A DNA stretch of 64,000 nucleotides from Mycobacterium adipatum (GCF_001644575.1 NZ_CP015596.1:124001-188000); one strand, 5' to 3'. Positions 52,118-61,975 are shown, numbered from the stretch's first letter. Notes: generated by a model from the letters alone, not told the origin. Made by a program: numbers and translations.

Positions 52118-53062
52118 GTGCCGACAACCTGGTCCCGGCGTAGTTTCCTCTTGGCGCTTGCCGCCGGCTCCGCGGCCGCGGTGACCGCCTGCCGATCGGA
52201 ACCGCCCGGCGCCATCGCCGAGGACGGCTCCGTCACCGTGGATCACGCCTTCGGTCAGACCAGGGTTCCCGCGCCGCCCACCCGGGTGATCAGCGCGGGC
52301 CTGACCGGACAGGATTGTCTGCTTGCCGTGGGTGTGGTCCCGATCGCGGTCACCGAGTGGTTCGGCGGCCAGCCGTTCGCGGTGTGGCCGTGGGCCCTTC
52401 CAGCTCTCGGCACCGCGCAGCCCGCGGTGTTGAACCTCGACGGCGGCATCGACGTCGAGGCCATCGCCGCGCTGGACCCGGATCTGATCATCGCCACCAA
52501 CGCCGGGCTCGATCAGGACACCTACACCCGGTTGTCCGATATCGCGCCGACCATCGCGCAGGCCGGCCAGGACGCGTTCTTCGAGCCGTGGAAGGACCAG
52601 GCCACCGCAATCGGGGCGGCGGTGTTCAAGCACGACCAGATGCAGCAGCTCATCGCCGATATCGACGCCCGGTTCACCACGCTGGGCACCGAGACCCCGG
52701 CCTTCAAGGGCAAGCGGGCGTTGCTGCTGCAGGGCAGCCTGGACGACGGCGAGCTGGTGACCACCCCGGCGGGCTGGCGCACCGAGTTCCTCACCCAGCT
52801 CGGTTTCGAGATACCGGAGGTCGACGCGACGGTGCCGCGCGACCGGATGGCCGAGGTACTGGGCGGTGCGGATGTGCTGATCTGGGCCGCCGACGACGCG
52901 GAGACCGCGATACTGGCCGCCGACCCGGTCATCGCCGAGCAGGGCGCGCGCAATGTGTTCACCGGCCGCGACCTGGCGGCCGCCATCGCGTTCTACTCGC
53001 CACTGTCGCTACCGCTGGTGGCCGATCAGCTGCCGGCGATGCTGAGCACCGCACTGGCCTGA
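52118..53062 (+). CDS. Iron-siderophore ABC transporter substrate-binding lipoprotein, FecB2-like
   Basis: A 314-residue periplasmic binding protein. The N-terminus has twin arginines (RRSFLLALAAG) and a lipobox AVTAC at about residues 21-25, so it is exported (probably by Tat) and lipid-anchored. The body has LDPDLIIATNAG and DVLIWAADD, typical of class III siderophore binders. From memory it corresponds to Rv0265c of M. tuberculosis, with the same neighbours (PxpB, PxpC). No permease or ATPase genes are beside it. It is read from a leaderless GTG. Confidence 0.85.
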   Translation: MPTTWSRRSFLLALAAGSAAAVTACRSEPPGAIAEDGSVTVDHAFGQTRVPAPPTRVISAGLTGQDCLLAVGVVPIAVTEWFGGQPFAVWPWALPALGTAQPAVLNLDGGIDVEAIAALDPDLIIATNAGLDQDTYTRLSDIAPTIAQAGQDAFFEPWKDQATAIGAAVFKHDQMQQLIADIDARFTTLGTETPAFKGKRALLLQGSLDDGELVTTPAGWRTEFLTQLGFEIPEVDATVPRDRMAEVLGGADVLIWAADDAETAILAADPVIAEQGARNVFTGRDLAAAIAFYSPLSLPLVADQLPAMLSTALA

Positions 53063-53074
53063 CAAGATGTCCGG

Positions 53075-53761
53075 GTGAGTAGCCCGACCCAGACCCCGCA
53101 GCACCCGTCCTATGCGCAGGTCGGTTCGGCCTACTATCCGATCTTCGTGGCGGTCTTCACCGCACTGGTCATCATCTCCAACGTCACCGCCACCAAGGGC
53201 GTCGAGTTCGGACCGATCATCACCGACGGCGGCTTCATCGTCTTCCCGCTGACCTATGTGATCGGCGATGTGCTCTCCGAGGTCTACGGGTTCAAGGCCG
53301 CGCGGCGCGCCATCTTCACCGGTTTCGCGATGAATGCTCTTGCCGCCGCCGCATTCTGGGCAACCGTCTACCTGCCCGCCGCCGACTTCTACCCCAACCA
53401 GGAACACCTGGAGAACATCGTCGGCGCCTACACGGGCCTGATCATCGCCGGGATGGCCGGGTTCCTGGTCGGACAGACACTGAACGCCTGGTCGCTGGTG
53501 CTGATCAAGGAACGCACCAAGGAGAAGCATCTGTGGGCGCGCCTGGTCGGGTCGACGTTCGTCGGGCAGCTGGGTGACACCGTGGTGTTCTGCGCGATCG
53601 CCGCCAGCGTCATCGGGATCACCTCGTTCAGCGACTTCCTGATCTACACAGCCCAGGGCTGGTTCTACAAGACCATCGTCGAGGTGGTCCTGCTGCCGGT
53701 GACCTACCGGGTGATCGCGGCGGTCAAGCGTCGCGAGCCCACCTATCAACCCGCTGTGTGA
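53075..53761 (+). CDS. yhhQ: Queuosine-precursor transporter, YhhQ/VUT family
   Basis: A 228-residue membrane protein with about six spans. The family phrases are IISNVTATKGVEF, FPLTYVIGDVLSEVYGFKAAR (about 60-80) and GQLGDTVVFCAIA. YhhQ proteins import preQ0 or preQ1 for tRNA queuosine; other members take up related vitamins. No queuosine gene is visible nearby. GTG 53075 begins 12 bp after the previous stop. The usual M. tuberculosis order does not have it here, so it looks like an insertion into the conserved block. Confidence 0.85.
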   Translation: MSSPTQTPQHPSYAQVGSAYYPIFVAVFTALVIISNVTATKGVEFGPIITDGGFIVFPLTYVIGDVLSEVYGFKAARRAIFTGFAMNALAAAAFWATVYLPAADFYPNQEHLENIVGAYTGLIIAGMAGFLVGQTLNAWSLVLIKERTKEKHLWARLVGSTFVGQLGDTVVFCAIAASVIGITSFSDFLIYTAQGWFYKTIVEVVLLPVTYRVIAAVKRREPTYQPAV

Positions 53762-53823
53762 GACGCCCTTAAGGCTCCTCTGGCAAAGCTCACAGAGCTA
53801 TCGATAAACAACTTACCCGGCGG

Positions 53824-53829
53824 TAGCTT
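53824..53829 (+). promoter_or_regulatory. -10 box of a leaderless transcript (pxpB)
   Basis: TAGCTT ends 6 bp before ATG 53836, and no Shine-Dalgarno precedes the ATG. Confidence 0.58.
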
Positions 53830-53835
53830 CGGTAG

Positions 53836-54492
53836 ATGAGCGTGACAACGGAAACCAAAGCGCCCGGGACACTGGGCGCCGTTCGTGACTATGGCGATCA
53901 GGCGCTGCTGCTCGAGTTCGACAGCACCGCGGACGTATTGGCCTGGACCGACACCGTGACCCGGGCCGGCATGCCGGGCGTTCTCGATATCGTGCCGGCT
54001 TCGCGCACCGTCCTGCTGAAACTTGCCGGGCCGCGCTATCTCGCACCGACCCGGCAACGGCTCTCGAAGCTGGCCCCGGAACACACTCCGACCGCCGTCG
54101 TCGGGACCGACCGACCCGACGTGGTCATCGAGGTGACCTACGACGGCGCCGACCTCGACACGGTCGCGGAGTTGACCGGCCTGAGCGCCACCGAGGTGAT
54201 CGCCGCCCACACCGGCAGCCGGTGGCGGGTCGGATTCGGCGGTTTCGCACCGGGATTCGCATACCTCGTCGGCGGGGACCCGCGGCTGCAGGTGCCCCGC
54301 CGCGACGAGCCGCGCACCCGGGTGCCGGCCGGATCGGTGGCTCTGGCCGGCGAGTTCAGCGGTGTCTACCCACGCGAGTCCCCCGGCGGTTGGCAGCTGA
54401 TCGGACGCACCGACGCCGTGCTCTTCGACGTCACCCGGGACAAACCGGCCCTGCTGACGCCGGGTATGACCGTCGCGTTCCGGGAGGTCTGA
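53836..54492 (+). CDS. pxpB: 5-oxoprolinase subunit B (KipI-like)
   Basis: A 218-residue protein of the PxpB/KipI/allophanate-hydrolase-subunit-1 family. It has [13 protein letters not shown] at the N-terminus and the ligand-region segment [33 protein letters not shown] (about 134-166). With PxpC and PxpA it converts 5-oxoproline to glutamate at the cost of ATP. PxpC follows directly; no pxpA (LamB/YcsF) gene is in the window. Confidence 0.87.
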   Translation: MSVTTETKAPGTLGAVRDYGDQALLLEFDSTADVLAWTDTVTRAGMPGVLDIVPASRTVLLKLAGPRYLAPTRQRLSKLAPEHTPTAVVGTDRPDVVIEVTYDGADLDTVAELTGLSATEVIAAHTGSRWRVGFGGFAPGFAYLVGGDPRLQVPRRDEPRTRVPAGSVALAGEFSGVYPRESPGGWQLIGRTDAVLFDVTRDKPALLTPGMTVAFREV

Positions 54493-54497
54493 TCCTG

Positions 54498-55385
54498 ATG
54501 AGTATCACGCTGGAAGTCCTGCGCACCGGACCGCTGGCGCTTGTCGAAGATCTCGGCCGTCCGGGCATGGCCCACATGGGCGTGACACGTTCCGGGGCGG
54601 CCGACCGCCGCGCCCACACGCTGGCCAATCGGCTGGTCGCCAATCCTGGGGAGCGGGCCACCGTCGAGGTGACCTTCGGCGGGTTCTCGGCACGGGTGCA
54701 CGGCGGCGGAAAAGAAGGCGTCGCCATTGCCGTGACCGGCGCCGACACGGATCCCTCGGTGAACGGTGTTCCCTTCGGCACCAACAGTATTCACTACGCA
54801 CATGATGGAGAGGTCATCTCGCTGGGCGCCCCGCATTCGGGCTTGCGCAGCTACCTCGCGGTGCGTGGCGGCATCGACGTGGGGCCGGTGCTCGGGTCGC
54901 GGAGCTATGACGTGATGTCGAGTATCGGACCGGCGCCGCTGCGCGCCGGCGATGTGCTGCCGGTCGGCGAGCACACCGCCGATTTCCCCGAACTGGACCA
55001 GGCCCCGGTCGGCACCATCGAACCCGACATCCTCGAGCTGGCCGTGGTGCCGGGCCCGCGGGACGACTGGTTCGTGGACCCCGACATCCTGATCCGCACC
55101 AACTGGCTGGTGACCAACCGCAGCGACCGGGTCGGGATGCGGCTGGTCGGCATGCCGCTGGAATACCGCTGGCCCGACCGGCAGCTGCCCAGCGAGGGCG
55201 CCACCCGCGGGGCGATACAGATTCCGCCCAACGGGTTCCCGGTGATCCTGGGGCCGGATCACCCGGTCACCGGCGGATACCCGGTGATCGGTGTGGTGAC
55301 CGAGGAGGACATCGACAAGCTCGGCCAGACCCGACCCGGTCAGACAGTGCGGTTGCACTGGTCGCGGCCCCGCCGGCCGCTCTGA
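54498..55385 (+). CDS. pxpC: 5-oxoprolinase subunit C (KipA-like)
   Basis: A 295-residue protein of the PxpC/KipA biotin-dependent-carboxylase-like family. It starts [22 protein letters not shown] and contains [21 protein letters not shown] (about residues 107-127) and [22 protein letters not shown] near the end. It pairs with PxpB five bases upstream. GGGAGG lies about 10 bp before ATG 54498. From memory the pair matches Rv0264c-Rv0263c. Confidence 0.88.
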   Translation: MSITLEVLRTGPLALVEDLGRPGMAHMGVTRSGAADRRAHTLANRLVANPGERATVEVTFGGFSARVHGGGKEGVAIAVTGADTDPSVNGVPFGTNSIHYAHDGEVISLGAPHSGLRSYLAVRGGIDVGPVLGSRSYDVMSSIGPAPLRAGDVLPVGEHTADFPELDQAPVGTIEPDILELAVVPGPRDDWFVDPDILIRTNWLVTNRSDRVGMRLVGMPLEYRWPDRQLPSEGATRGAIQIPPNGFPVILGPDHPVTGGYPVIGVVTEEDIDKLGQTRPGQTVRLHWSRPRRPL

Positions 55386-55396
55386 TTTGGTGGTAG

Positions 55397-56002
<606 letters not shown>

Positions 56003-56191
56003 CTGGGCACCTCACAGCCCGGCGCCGTCGGCGGTGAGCGGAAGTTCACTGCCGGGTTATCGCGAGCAGCGATTGTGCAACATTGCCCTCCTAGCCTGTG
56101 ACCCCATGCACCACGCGCTCCAGCCCAGTGCGACACCGCCATGCAATCGCCAGGTAACACCCGAGAAACATGCACTGAATACACAGGACAG

Positions 56192-57340
56192 ATGACCGAA
56201 CCTGATTGGGCGCCGCTCACCGGGTTCCGGGTCGCCGTGACCTCGGCCCGGCGCGCCGAGGAGCTCAGCGCCCTGCTGACCCGGCGCGGCGCGGCCGTGA
56301 CCAGCGCAGCCGCCATCACCATGGTGCCGCTGCCCGACGACGACGAACTGCGGGTGAACACCGAGGCCCTGATCGCGGCGCCGCCGGACATCGTCATCGC
56401 CACCACCGGCATCGGGCTGCGCGGCTGGATCGCCGCGGCCGACGGCTGGGGACTGGCCCACGAACTGACCGCGGCGCTGGGCAACGCCCGCATCGTCTCC
56501 CGTGGCCCCAAGGCGACCGGGGCACTGCGCGCCGCCGGGCTGCCCGAGGAGTGGTCCCCGGAGTCGGAGTCCTCCCGCGAGTTACTGCACTACCTGCTGG
56601 AGGGCGGGATCGTCGGGATGCGGGTGGCCGTCCAGCTGCACGGCACCAATGACGATTGGGACCCGTTCCCGGAGTTTCTCGACGAACTGCGGGCCGCCGG
56701 CGCCGACGTGGTGCCGATCCGGGTGTACCGGTGGAATCCGGCACCCCGCAACGGCCCGTTCGACCAGTTGGTCCTCGGCATCGCCGAACAGCGTTTCGAC
56801 GCCGTCAGCTTCACCTCCGCGCCGGCCGTCGCGGCCCTGCTGCTGCGCGCCCGCGACCTCGACGTGGAGGACGCCGTCCTCACCGCACTGCGCACCAACG
56901 TGCACGCCATGTGCGTCGGTCCGATCACCGCCCGCCCGCTGGTGCGCCTCGGCGTGCCGACCTCGGCGCCGGAGCGGATGCGCCTGGGCGCGTTGGCCCG
57001 GCACATCACCGACGAGCTGCCGTTGCTGCAGTCCCGCCGGATGCGGGTCGCCGGACACCTGCTGGAGATTCGCGGCACGTGCGTGATGGTCGACGAGGTG
57101 GTCAAGGAGCTGCCACCGGCCGGGATGGCGACCATCAGGGCATTGGCCCACCGCCCTGGCGCGGTGGTGTCGCGCTCCGATCTGCTGAGCGCACTACCGG
57201 GCAGCGGGACCGACACCCACGCCGTCGAGACTGCGGTGCTGCGTCTGCGAACAGCACTGGGCGACAAGAACATCGTGTCCACCGTCGTCAAGCGGGGGTA
57301 CCGGCTGGCCGTCGACGAGTTCCCGGCCGGTGCGGCATGA
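56192..57340 (+). CDS. HemD-like protein fused to an OmpR-type winged helix
   Basis: A 382-residue fusion. Residues 10-265 resemble uroporphyrinogen-III synthase (FRVAVTSARRAEELSALLTRRGA, ATTGIGLRGW, VSFTSAPAVAALL, CVGPITARPLVRLGV). Residues about 285-375 are a winged-helix DNA-binding domain (LLEIRGTCVMVD, LPPAGMATIRALAHRPGAVVSRSDLL, VETAVLRLRTALG). It corresponds in content and position to Rv0260c. It may regulate nitrite/siroheme genes, bind a tetrapyrrole, or both. ATG 56192 fits the start of the fold. Its stop overlaps the next gene (ATGA). Confidence 0.86.
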   Translation: MTEPDWAPLTGFRVAVTSARRAEELSALLTRRGAAVTSAAAITMVPLPDDDELRVNTEALIAAPPDIVIATTGIGLRGWIAAADGWGLAHELTAALGNARIVSRGPKATGALRAAGLPEEWSPESESSRELLHYLLEGGIVGMRVAVQLHGTNDDWDPFPEFLDELRAAGADVVPIRVYRWNPAPRNGPFDQLVLGIAEQRFDAVSFTSAPAVAALLLRARDLDVEDAVLTALRTNVHAMCVGPITARPLVRLGVPTSAPERMRLGALARHITDELPLLQSRRMRVAGHLLEIRGTCVMVDEVVKELPPAGMATIRALAHRPGAVVSRSDLLSALPGSGTDTHAVETAVLRLRTALGDKNIVSTVVKRGYRLAVDEFPAGAA

Positions 57341-58047
57341 ACCGGCACACGGCCGCCGTGCTGGTGGCACACGGCACCCGTAAACCGGGCGGTGTCGCCA
57401 TGGTGGAGGAACTCGCCCGGCGCGTCGGCCACCTGCTCGACCGCACGGTGCAGGTCGCGTTCGTCGACGTGCTCGGCCCGACCCCGACCGACGTGCTCTC
57501 TGGCCTTCCCCAGCACCAGCCGGCCGTGCTGGTGCCCGCGTTCCTGGCCGGCGGCTTCCACGTCCGCGTCGATGTGCCCGCCCATGTGCAGGCCAGTGCC
57601 CACCCGGACGTCACGGTGACCAGACCGTTGGGGCCGTGCGCCGGGACGGTCCGGGTACTCGCCGACCGTCTCTACGAATCAGGTTGGCGCCCTGGCGATT
57701 CTGTTGTCTTGGCCGCGGCCGGGACATCGGATCGCAGTGCGCAGTCCGATCTCCGGCAGACCGCGGCGATGCTGTCCGCACTGATCGGCGACCGGGTGGA
57801 ACTCGGCTACGCCGCCACCGGCGCCCCGACGGTCGCCGACGCGGTCGCGACCGCGCGCGCCCGCAGCGACGGGGCGAGGATCGCGGTGGCGTCCTACCTG
57901 CTCGCCGACGGACTGTTCCAGGATCGGCTGCGCGCGTCCGGCGCCGACATCGTGAGCGAGCCGCTGGGCATTCATCCCGGCATGATCCGGCTGATCGCGA
58001 GCCGGTTCCGGCGCGCGCACGCGGCGCACCTGCCGCTGGCCGCATGA
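57337..58047 (+). CDS. CbiX-type sirohydrochlorin chelatase
   Basis: A 236-residue protein with two CbiX-like halves. The first begins AAVLVAHGTRKPGG with the metal-site His in AHGT; the second has LVLAAAGTSDRSAQSD (here SVVLAAAGTSDRSA) with no matching His. It inserts iron (siroheme) or cobalt into sirohydrochlorin. Coupled by ATGA to the HemD-like gene and close to nirBD, it most likely supplies siroheme to nitrite reductase. From memory it is the Rv0259c counterpart. Confidence 0.85.
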   Translation: MNRHTAAVLVAHGTRKPGGVAMVEELARRVGHLLDRTVQVAFVDVLGPTPTDVLSGLPQHQPAVLVPAFLAGGFHVRVDVPAHVQASAHPDVTVTRPLGPCAGTVRVLADRLYESGWRPGDSVVLAAAGTSDRSAQSDLRQTAAMLSALIGDRVELGYAATGAPTVADAVATARARSDGARIAVASYLLADGLFQDRLRASGADIVSEPLGIHPGMIRLIASRFRRAHAAHLPLAA

Positions 58048-58097
58048 GCTGAGCTGGCGATTCGGGGACGCCATGTTCCTGGGCTAATATCGCACAA

Positions 58098-58361
58098 ATG
58101 GTTTCGCTGGGGGGAGGTGAGCAGCTGCGTGCGCAGCTGCTCGCGATATTGCAGGACGCCGACCGCCCCTTGACGACCTCGGAGCTGCGCGACCATCTGC
58201 ACGCGCACTGCGCGTCGCAGGTGGTGATAGAGACCGTGTACCGCAATCTGACGGTGCTCCAGCGTCGCGACGAAGTGGAGCGGCGGCCGGGTGCCGGCCG
58301 CGACGCCTGCTGGGGCCCGACCGAGGCTACACAGCGATCTGCACGTAACCGTCCGGCGTGA
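58098..58361 (+). CDS. Small winged-helix protein
   Basis: An 87-residue protein. The core LLAILQDADRPLTTSELRDHLHAHCASQVVIETVYRNLTVLQRRDEVER (about 16-64) reads as a winged helix, the type found at the N-terminus of Fur-like and PadR-like regulators. No metal site or ligand domain is present. TAATAT ends 7 bp before ATG 58098, so expression is nearly leaderless. The 3' end overlaps the convergent nirD gene by 35 bp. Role unknown; control of the nir or siroheme genes is a guess. Confidence 0.62.
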   Translation: MVSLGGGEQLRAQLLAILQDADRPLTTSELRDHLHAHCASQVVIETVYRNLTVLQRRDEVERRPGAGRDACWGPTEATQRSARNRPA

Positions 58362-58698
58362 TGCGGGTCCGGTAGACCTGCACCGAGGCTTCCGGATCAT
58401 CCAGGCAGACACCATCATCGAATGCGAATGCCTGCTTCTTGATCGGCGACTGCACGCAGGCGCGGCCGGCGCGGTCCCCGACGAGGCCCCGCGACATCAC
58501 TGCGGCGCCCGAGAACGGGTCGATATTGCTCACCGCGTGCAGGGCACCGTCATCGAGCCGGAACAGCGCGACCTGCACATCGTCGGGCAGCAGCACCGCG
58601 ACACCGCGACACGGCAGCAGCCGGTCATAGGCACATGCCAGCGTCCACTCCGAATCACCCTGAGCGTCCATGGTTTTGCGGTCGTCGAGCAGGGTCAT
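58327..58698 (-). CDS. nirD: Nitrite reductase (NADH) small subunit
   Basis: A 123-residue NirD protein with the Rieske-like fold (VSNIDPFSGAAVMSRGLVG and SPIKKQAFAFDDGVCLDD). The CxH...CxxH iron ligands of true Rieske proteins are absent, as is usual for NirD. ATG 58698 overlaps the nirB stop (ATGA), so the two subunits are made together. It works with NirB to reduce nitrite to ammonium. Confidence 0.92.
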   Translation of the reverse strand: MTLLDDRKTMDAQGDSEWTLACAYDRLLPCRGVAVLLPDDVQVALFRLDDGALHAVSNIDPFSGAAVMSRGLVGDRAGRACVQSPIKKQAFAFDDGVCLDDPEASVQVYRTRITPDGYVQIAV

Positions 58699-61274
58699 GA
58701 GGTCTCCTGTACTGGTCGCATCTTCGGCATCCCGATGGGCACCTTGCGGCCGAACGACTCGGTGAACTCGATGGTCGGGTCGGCGACGTCGGGGGCGTTG
58801 ACGAACGACACGAACCGCGACAGCTTCTCCGGGTCCTCCAGCACGCCCTTCCACTCGCACGCGTAGCCGTCGACGTGGCGCGCCATGGCGGCCTCGAATT
58901 CCGCTGCCAGGCCCAGCGAATCGTTGCAGACCACATCACGCAGGTGGTCGATACCGCCTTCGAGCGCGTCCAGCCACGGCGCGGTGCGCTGCAGGCGGTC
59001 CGCGGTGCGGATGTAGAACATCAGATAGCGGTCGATGTAACGGATCAGCGTCTCGTCGTCGAGGTCGCCGGCCAGTAACTGGGCGTGCTTGGGGGTCATC
59101 CCGCCGTTACCGGATACATAGAGGTTCCAACCGGTTTCGGTGGCGATGACACCGACGTCCTTACCGCGGGCCTCCGCGCACTCGCGTGCACATCCCGATA
59201 CGCCCATCTTGATCTTGTGCGGTGCACGCAGCCCGCGGTAACGAAGTTCCAGGTTGATCGCCATCTGGACCGAGTCCTGCTGGCCGTACCGGCACCAGTC
59301 ACTACCCACACAGCTCTTCACGGTGCGCAGCGACTTGCCATAGGCCTGGCCGGATTCCATCCCGCCCTCGACCAGGCGGCGCCAGATCTCGGGCAGTTGA
59401 TCGACACGGGCACCGAACATGTCGATGCGCTGCCCACCGGTGATCTTGGTGTAGAGGTCGAAATCCCGGGCGATCTCCCCGATCAGGATCAGCTGCTCGG
59501 GGGTGATGTCACCGCCGGGCACCCGCGGCACCACCGAGTAGCTGCCGTTCTTCTGGATATTGGCCAGGAAGTGATCATTGGAGTCCTGCAGTGAGGCTTG
59601 CTCACCACCGAGCACATGGTCCGAGCTGGTGGAGGCCAGGATCGAGGCGACCGTGGGTTTGCAGATATCGCAACCCTTTCCGGTGCCGAACTTCTCGATC
59701 AGGCCGGAGAACGTCCGGATCTCGGTTGCGGTGATGATCTCGAACAGTTCGGCGCGCGACTGGCTGAAGTGCTCACACAGTGATTTCGATTGCTCGACGC
59801 CCTCGGACTCCAGCAACTGCTTGAGCAGCGGGACACAGGATCCGCACGAGGTCCCGGCCAATGTGCACTTCTTCAGTCCGGGAACATCGGTGCAGCCGCC
59901 GCAGATGGCTTCCTTCAGATCACCTTTGGTGACGTTGTTGCAGGAGCAGATCTGCGCGATATCGGGCAGCGCGCCGACGCCGAGCGCTCCCGCACCGTCC
60001 CCATTGCCGACCGGCGCGATGAGCGAGAGCGGATCTCCCGGCAGCTCGCTGGCCACCATCGGGCGCAGCACACCGTAGGCGGACGCGTCGCCGACCAGGA
60101 TTCCGCCGAGCAGCGTCTTGGCGTCATCGGAAAGCACCAGTTTGGCGTAGGTCTGTTTGACCGGATCGTTGACCACGACGTCAAGGCTGTTGGGGGTGTG
60201 TCCCTTGGCGTCACCGAAACTGGCCACATCCACACCGAGCAACTTCAGCTTGGTGGACATGTCGGCCTCACCGAATTCGGCTCCGCCACCGAGCAGCCGG
60301 TCGGCGACGACCTCGGCACTGGTGTAGCCCGGGCCCACCAGCCCGTAGCAGCGGCCCTCGATGGCAGCCACCTCGCCGACCGCGTAGATGTCGGGATCGC
60401 TTGTCACACAGGTGAGATCGGTCATGACGCCACCGCGCTGGGCGAGCTCCAGGCCGGCCTCGCGGGCCAGTTCGTCGCGGGGACGCACACCGGCGGCGAA
60501 GATGACGACACCAGCCTCGATGCTGGTTCCGTCGTTGAGCGTCACCCGCACCGCGTCGCTGGACTGAGACTTGCGCAGCGGCTGGTTCTTCTGCGCGGGC
60601 GCGATGGTCTCGGTGCTCACGCCGGTGTGGACCTCGATGCCCAGCCCCCGGATCATCCTGGTCAGCACGGCGCCGCCGGCCTCGTCCAGCTGGGCCGCCA
60701 TCAGATGCGGGGACATCTCCAGCACATGGGTGTCCAGGCCGAAGGTGCGCAGGGCGTTGGCGGCTTCCAGGCCGAGCAGGCCGCCACCGATCACGACCCC
60801 GACCGGCGTCTTGGTCGCCAGTGCCGCCTGCGCGCCGTCCCGGATGGCATCCAGGTCGTCGAGGGTGCGGTACACGTGGCACTGCGGCAGATCGCGCCCC
60901 GGAACCGGCGGCACGAAGGCGTACGACCCGGTGGCCAGCACCAGGGCGTCGTACTCCAGGCAGCTGCCGTCGGCCAGCGTGATGGTCTTGGCGGCCCGGT
61001 CGATTCCCCGGGCCGCCAAGCCCAGATGCAGGACGACACCGTTGTCGCCTGCATAGTCATTTCCGGGAAGCGCCAGCCGGGCGCGTTCCCAGTGCTCGGT
61101 GTAGCCGGTCAGACCCACCCGGTCATAGGCCGCGTCGGCTTCCTCGGACAACACCGTGACCCGCCAGGCGCCGTCGGTGTCACGGGCCCGCAACGCCTCG
61201 ACGAAGCGGTGCCCGACCATGCCGTGTCCGACGACGACCACATGCTTAGGGGCCACCTGCTTGGCTGATTGCAT
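58695..61274 (-). CDS. nirB: Nitrite reductase (NADH) large subunit
   Basis: An 859-residue assimilatory nitrite reductase. It contains an N-terminal FAD/NAD domain (VVVVGHGMVGHRF and VGVVIGGGLLGLEAA), a BFD-type [2Fe-2S] domain (CSCNNVTKGDL and CGSCVPLLKQLL), and a C-terminal siroheme/[4Fe-4S] domain with SCVGSDWCRYG and SGCARECAEARG. It reduces nitrite to ammonium with NADH in the cytoplasm. The gene is divergent from hsp20 across a 199-bp gap, exactly as in M. tuberculosis Rv0251c-Rv0252. Confidence 0.95.
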   Translation of the reverse strand: MQSAKQVAPKHVVVVGHGMVGHRFVEALRARDTDGAWRVTVLSEEADAAYDRVGLTGYTEHWERARLALPGNDYAGDNGVVLHLGLAARGIDRAAKTITLADGSCLEYDALVLATGSYAFVPPVPGRDLPQCHVYRTLDDLDAIRDGAQAALATKTPVGVVIGGGLLGLEAANALRTFGLDTHVLEMSPHLMAAQLDEAGGAVLTRMIRGLGIEVHTGVSTETIAPAQKNQPLRKSQSSDAVRVTLNDGTSIEAGVVIFAAGVRPRDELAREAGLELAQRGGVMTDLTCVTSDPDIYAVGEVAAIEGRCYGLVGPGYTSAEVVADRLLGGGAEFGEADMSTKLKLLGVDVASFGDAKGHTPNSLDVVVNDPVKQTYAKLVLSDDAKTLLGGILVGDASAYGVLRPMVASELPGDPLSLIAPVGNGDGAGALGVGALPDIAQICSCNNVTKGDLKEAICGGCTDVPGLKKCTLAGTSCGSCVPLLKQLLESEGVEQSKSLCEHFSQSRAELFEIITATEIRTFSGLIEKFGTGKGCDICKPTVASILASTSSDHVLGGEQASLQDSNDHFLANIQKNGSYSVVPRVPGGDITPEQLILIGEIARDFDLYTKITGGQRIDMFGARVDQLPEIWRRLVEGGMESGQAYGKSLRTVKSCVGSDWCRYGQQDSVQMAINLELRYRGLRAPHKIKMGVSGCARECAEARGKDVGVIATETGWNLYVSGNGGMTPKHAQLLAGDLDDETLIRYIDRYLMFYIRTADRLQRTAPWLDALEGGIDHLRDVVCNDSLGLAAEFEAAMARHVDGYACEWKGVLEDPEKLSRFVSFVNAPDVADPTIEFTESFGRKVPIGMPKMRPVQETS

Positions 61275-61394
61275 ACCGCGACGGTAGGGAGCCGATATTG
61301 CCGCAATGTCGCCTCGTGTGAATCGGCCGTCACGGTGTCCTCACATACCGGCGCGGCGTCCTGTGAGTGCTTCGCCGAGAGCGAACACCCTGTT

Positions 61395-61421
61395 GGAACT
61401 TAAGCGTGGTCGACTCAAGTT
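61395..61421 (+). promoter_or_regulatory. ECF-type promoter with HspR/HAIR-like operator before hsp20
   Basis: GGAAC (61395-61399) and GTT (61419-61421) separated by 19 bp fit SigE/SigH-class promoters. Between them CTTAAGC-N7-ACTCAAG (61399-61419) matches the HAIR inverted repeat CTTGAGT-N7-ACTCAAG, the HspR site, at 12 of 14 arm positions. This agrees with the known dual control of the M. tuberculosis homologue. Confidence 0.75.
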
Positions 61422-61473
61422 CTAAGGGTATCGGACCGGCGCAGGGCTGGTCACCGTACGCAAGGAGCTAGAC

Positions 61474-61893
61474 ATGACCAACACCGCCGTGCGCACCCGA
61501 CCCACCTCTCCGGTCGATTTCTGGCTGCGCGACTTCTTCGGCACCCCCGCCCCGGTCGCGGCGGAATTCAATCCAGCGGCCGAGGTGGTCCGCGACGGCG
61601 ACGACGCCGTCGTCCGCCTGGAGCTGCCCGGCGTCGACGTCGAGCAGGATGTGACCGTCGAACTCGACCGTGGTCAGCTGGTCATCCGCGGGGAGCGCCG
61701 CGATGAACACAGCGAGGGTCGCACCCTCTCGGAGGTCCACTACGGCACGTTCCGTCGCTCGTTCAAGGTGCCCGCTCAGGTGTCCGGCGAGGCGGTATCG
61801 GCGTCCTACGATGCCGGGGTGCTCACCGTCCGGGTCGCCGGGGTCTACGCCGGCACCGAACCGCAGCGCATCGCCATCACCACCAAGGCATAG
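61474..61893 (+). CDS. hsp20: Hsp20/alpha-crystallin small heat-shock protein (Acr2-like)
   Basis: A 139-residue small heat-shock protein. The alpha-crystallin domain spans about residues 35-130 (DAVVRLELPGVDVEQDVTVELDRGQLVIRGERR and ASYDAGVLTVRVAGV). The N-terminus FWLRDFFGTPAPVAAEF is typical of actinobacterial members. It holds unfolding proteins as oligomers. AAGGAG precedes ATG 61474. It is the positional equivalent of M. tuberculosis Acr2 (Rv0251c), with a matching HspR/ECF promoter. Confidence 0.92.
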   Translation: MTNTAVRTRPTSPVDFWLRDFFGTPAPVAAEFNPAAEVVRDGDDAVVRLELPGVDVEQDVTVELDRGQLVIRGERRDEHSEGRTLSEVHYGTFRRSFKVPAQVSGEAVSASYDAGVLTVRVAGVYAGTEPQRIAITTKA

Positions 61894-61945
61894 GCCCGAA
61901 AGGACCCCGGTCGAACCCGACACCCTCAACGGGGGTGCCATGCAA

Positions 61946-61975
61946 CGAGGCCCCGCGCGATGCCGCGGGGCCTCG
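61946..61975 (+). terminator. GC-rich hairpin terminator after hsp20
   Basis: A perfect 12-bp stem CGAGGCCCCGCG/CGCGGGGCCTCG with a 6-base loop lies 53 bp after the hsp20 stop. No T-tract follows, as is usual for mycobacterial hairpins. Confidence 0.75.

Noticed and set aside
61426..61431. GGGTAT as a SigF -10 for hsp20
   Set aside because: No -35 element at the required distance; the ECF/HspR promoter a few bases upstream explains the region better.
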